Source of the DNA: ZC4RG20 sp964553875
Lineage (GTDB): Bacteria; Pseudomonadota; Gammaproteobacteria; Steroidobacterales; Rariloculaceae
Length of the DNA: 12,999 bases
Direction of reading: 5' to 3'
Assembly: GCA_964553875.1 (NCBI GenBank)
Contig: CAZKNH010000114.1
Coordinates: 1 to 12,999, forward strand
Shown: positions 12,734-12,999 of the stretch, piece after piece
How positions within the stretch are numbered: the stretch's first letter is position 1
How the letters are laid out: each line of letters opens with the position of its first letter
Position numbers and translations under genes: made by a program
The notes under the pieces: generated by a model
The model's input: only the letters and a program-made list of their open reading frames with translations
Told to the model about the DNA's origin: nothing
Database searches by the model: none

Positions 12734-12999
12734 TTACGCCGCTGCCCGCGACTTGCCCGTGACCTCGAAGTCGCAGACCAGCGGCAAGTGGTCCGAATAG
12801 CTCACGTTGGGAATCGAGAAGTTCGTCACCTCGATACCCGCGCCGTACAGGACGAAGTCGAGCTCCTTGCGCGGCGAGCGGCTCGGATACGAGGGGAGGC
12901 CGCGCGAGTTCGCGCTGCGCAGGCCCGTCGCCTTCATGAACAGGTAGATCTCGTGCTCCCCCCAGAACGTGTTGAAGTCCCCGGCCACGATGACCGGCT
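12734..12999 (-). CDS. Endonuclease/exonuclease/phosphatase-fold protein (partial; N-terminal part outside window)
   Basis: The last 88 residues are visible. They carry the C-terminal signature of the EEP (DNase I-like) fold. VIVAGDFNTFWGE supplies the Asp/Asn metal-site motif GDFN. ELDFVLYG matches the LDxxxx strand, and SYSDHLPLVCDFEV supplies the catalytic SDH. The fold covers nucleases, phosphodiesterases and sphingomyelinase-like enzymes, so substrate cannot be named. The C-terminus ends KSRAAA and has no GlyGly-CTERM tail, so it is not a rhombosortase substrate. The stop lies 10 bases before the FadB-type gene, so the two are probably co-transcribed. The reading frame runs through the window edge; the GTG at 12988 is internal to the conserved motif and not a start. 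Confidence 0.8.
   Translation of the reverse strand, partial: PVIVAGDFNTFWGEHEIYLFMKATGLRSANSRGLPSYPSRSPRKELDFVLYGAGIEVTNFSIPNVSYSDHLPLVCDFEVTGKSRAAA

Noticed and set aside
12734..12999. Possible GlyGly-CTERM substrate of the rhombosortase
   Set aside because: EEP nucleases can carry such a tail in other species, but this C-terminus ends in KSRAAA with no Gly-Gly, hydrophobic stretch or basic end.
1..12999. CRISPR array, tRNA or rRNA, insertion sequence, prophage or toxin-antitoxin pair
   Set aside because: No spaced direct repeats, terminal inverted repeats, transposase or integrase motifs, or RNA-gene signatures were seen, and nearly all sequence is accounted for by housekeeping and secretion genes.

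Overview
The window is high-GC DNA with dense coding, many GTG starts and stop/start overlaps. The order fabG-acpP-fabF-pabC-mltG-tmk-holB-pilZ is the conserved lipid/folate/replication cluster of Gammaproteobacteria. With a general (type II) secretion pseudopilin operon, a rhombosortase and a type-IV-pilus-type PilZ protein, it fits a high-GC gammaproteobacterium, perhaps near Xanthomonadales, Nevskiales or Steroidobacterales. That placement is inferred from synteny and protein flavour, not computed.

Layout. (1) 1-2326, minus strand: the pseudopilin genes gspG, gspH, gspI, gspJ and gspK (K cut by the window edge), all overlapping at their junctions. (2) 2327-2437: a divergent intergenic region. 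(3) 2438-3064, plus strand: a rhombosortase (rrtA), the rhomboid-type intramembrane protease that processes GlyGly-CTERM proteins exported by the type II system. (4) 3084-9475, plus strand: fabG, acpP, fabF (fatty acid elongation), pabC (p-aminobenzoate/folate), mltG (murein terminus), tmk and holB (dTTP supply and clamp loader), pilZ (type IV pilus). From fabF onward the genes nearly touch and probably form one operon. acpP has its own leader, with -10-like boxes and a perfect hairpin. (5) 9476-9562: a convergent gap holding a strong GC hairpin. (6) 9563-12999, minus strand: a double cyclic-nucleotide-binding/rhodanese fusion; a FadB/FadJ-type enoyl-CoA hydratase/3-hydroxyacyl-CoA dehydrogenase; and the C-terminal end of an endonuclease/exonuclease/phosphatase-fold protein 10 bases upstream of the latter.

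How the parts connect. The type II pseudopilus pushes folded exoproteins out of the periplasm. Rhombosortase acts on a subset of those exoproteins, so a head-to-head arrangement with the pseudopilin operon is a functional link written in the DNA. It sits where plsX-fabH-fabD would usually precede fabG. The most useful points to follow up are this rhombosortase/secretion junction, a HolB without its zinc-module cysteines, a PabC whose cofactor-contacting glutamate appears to be glycine, the acpP leader hairpin, and the cNMP/cNMP/rhodanese fusion. I see no mobile element, CRISPR array, tRNA or rRNA, and no clearly novel multi-gene system.
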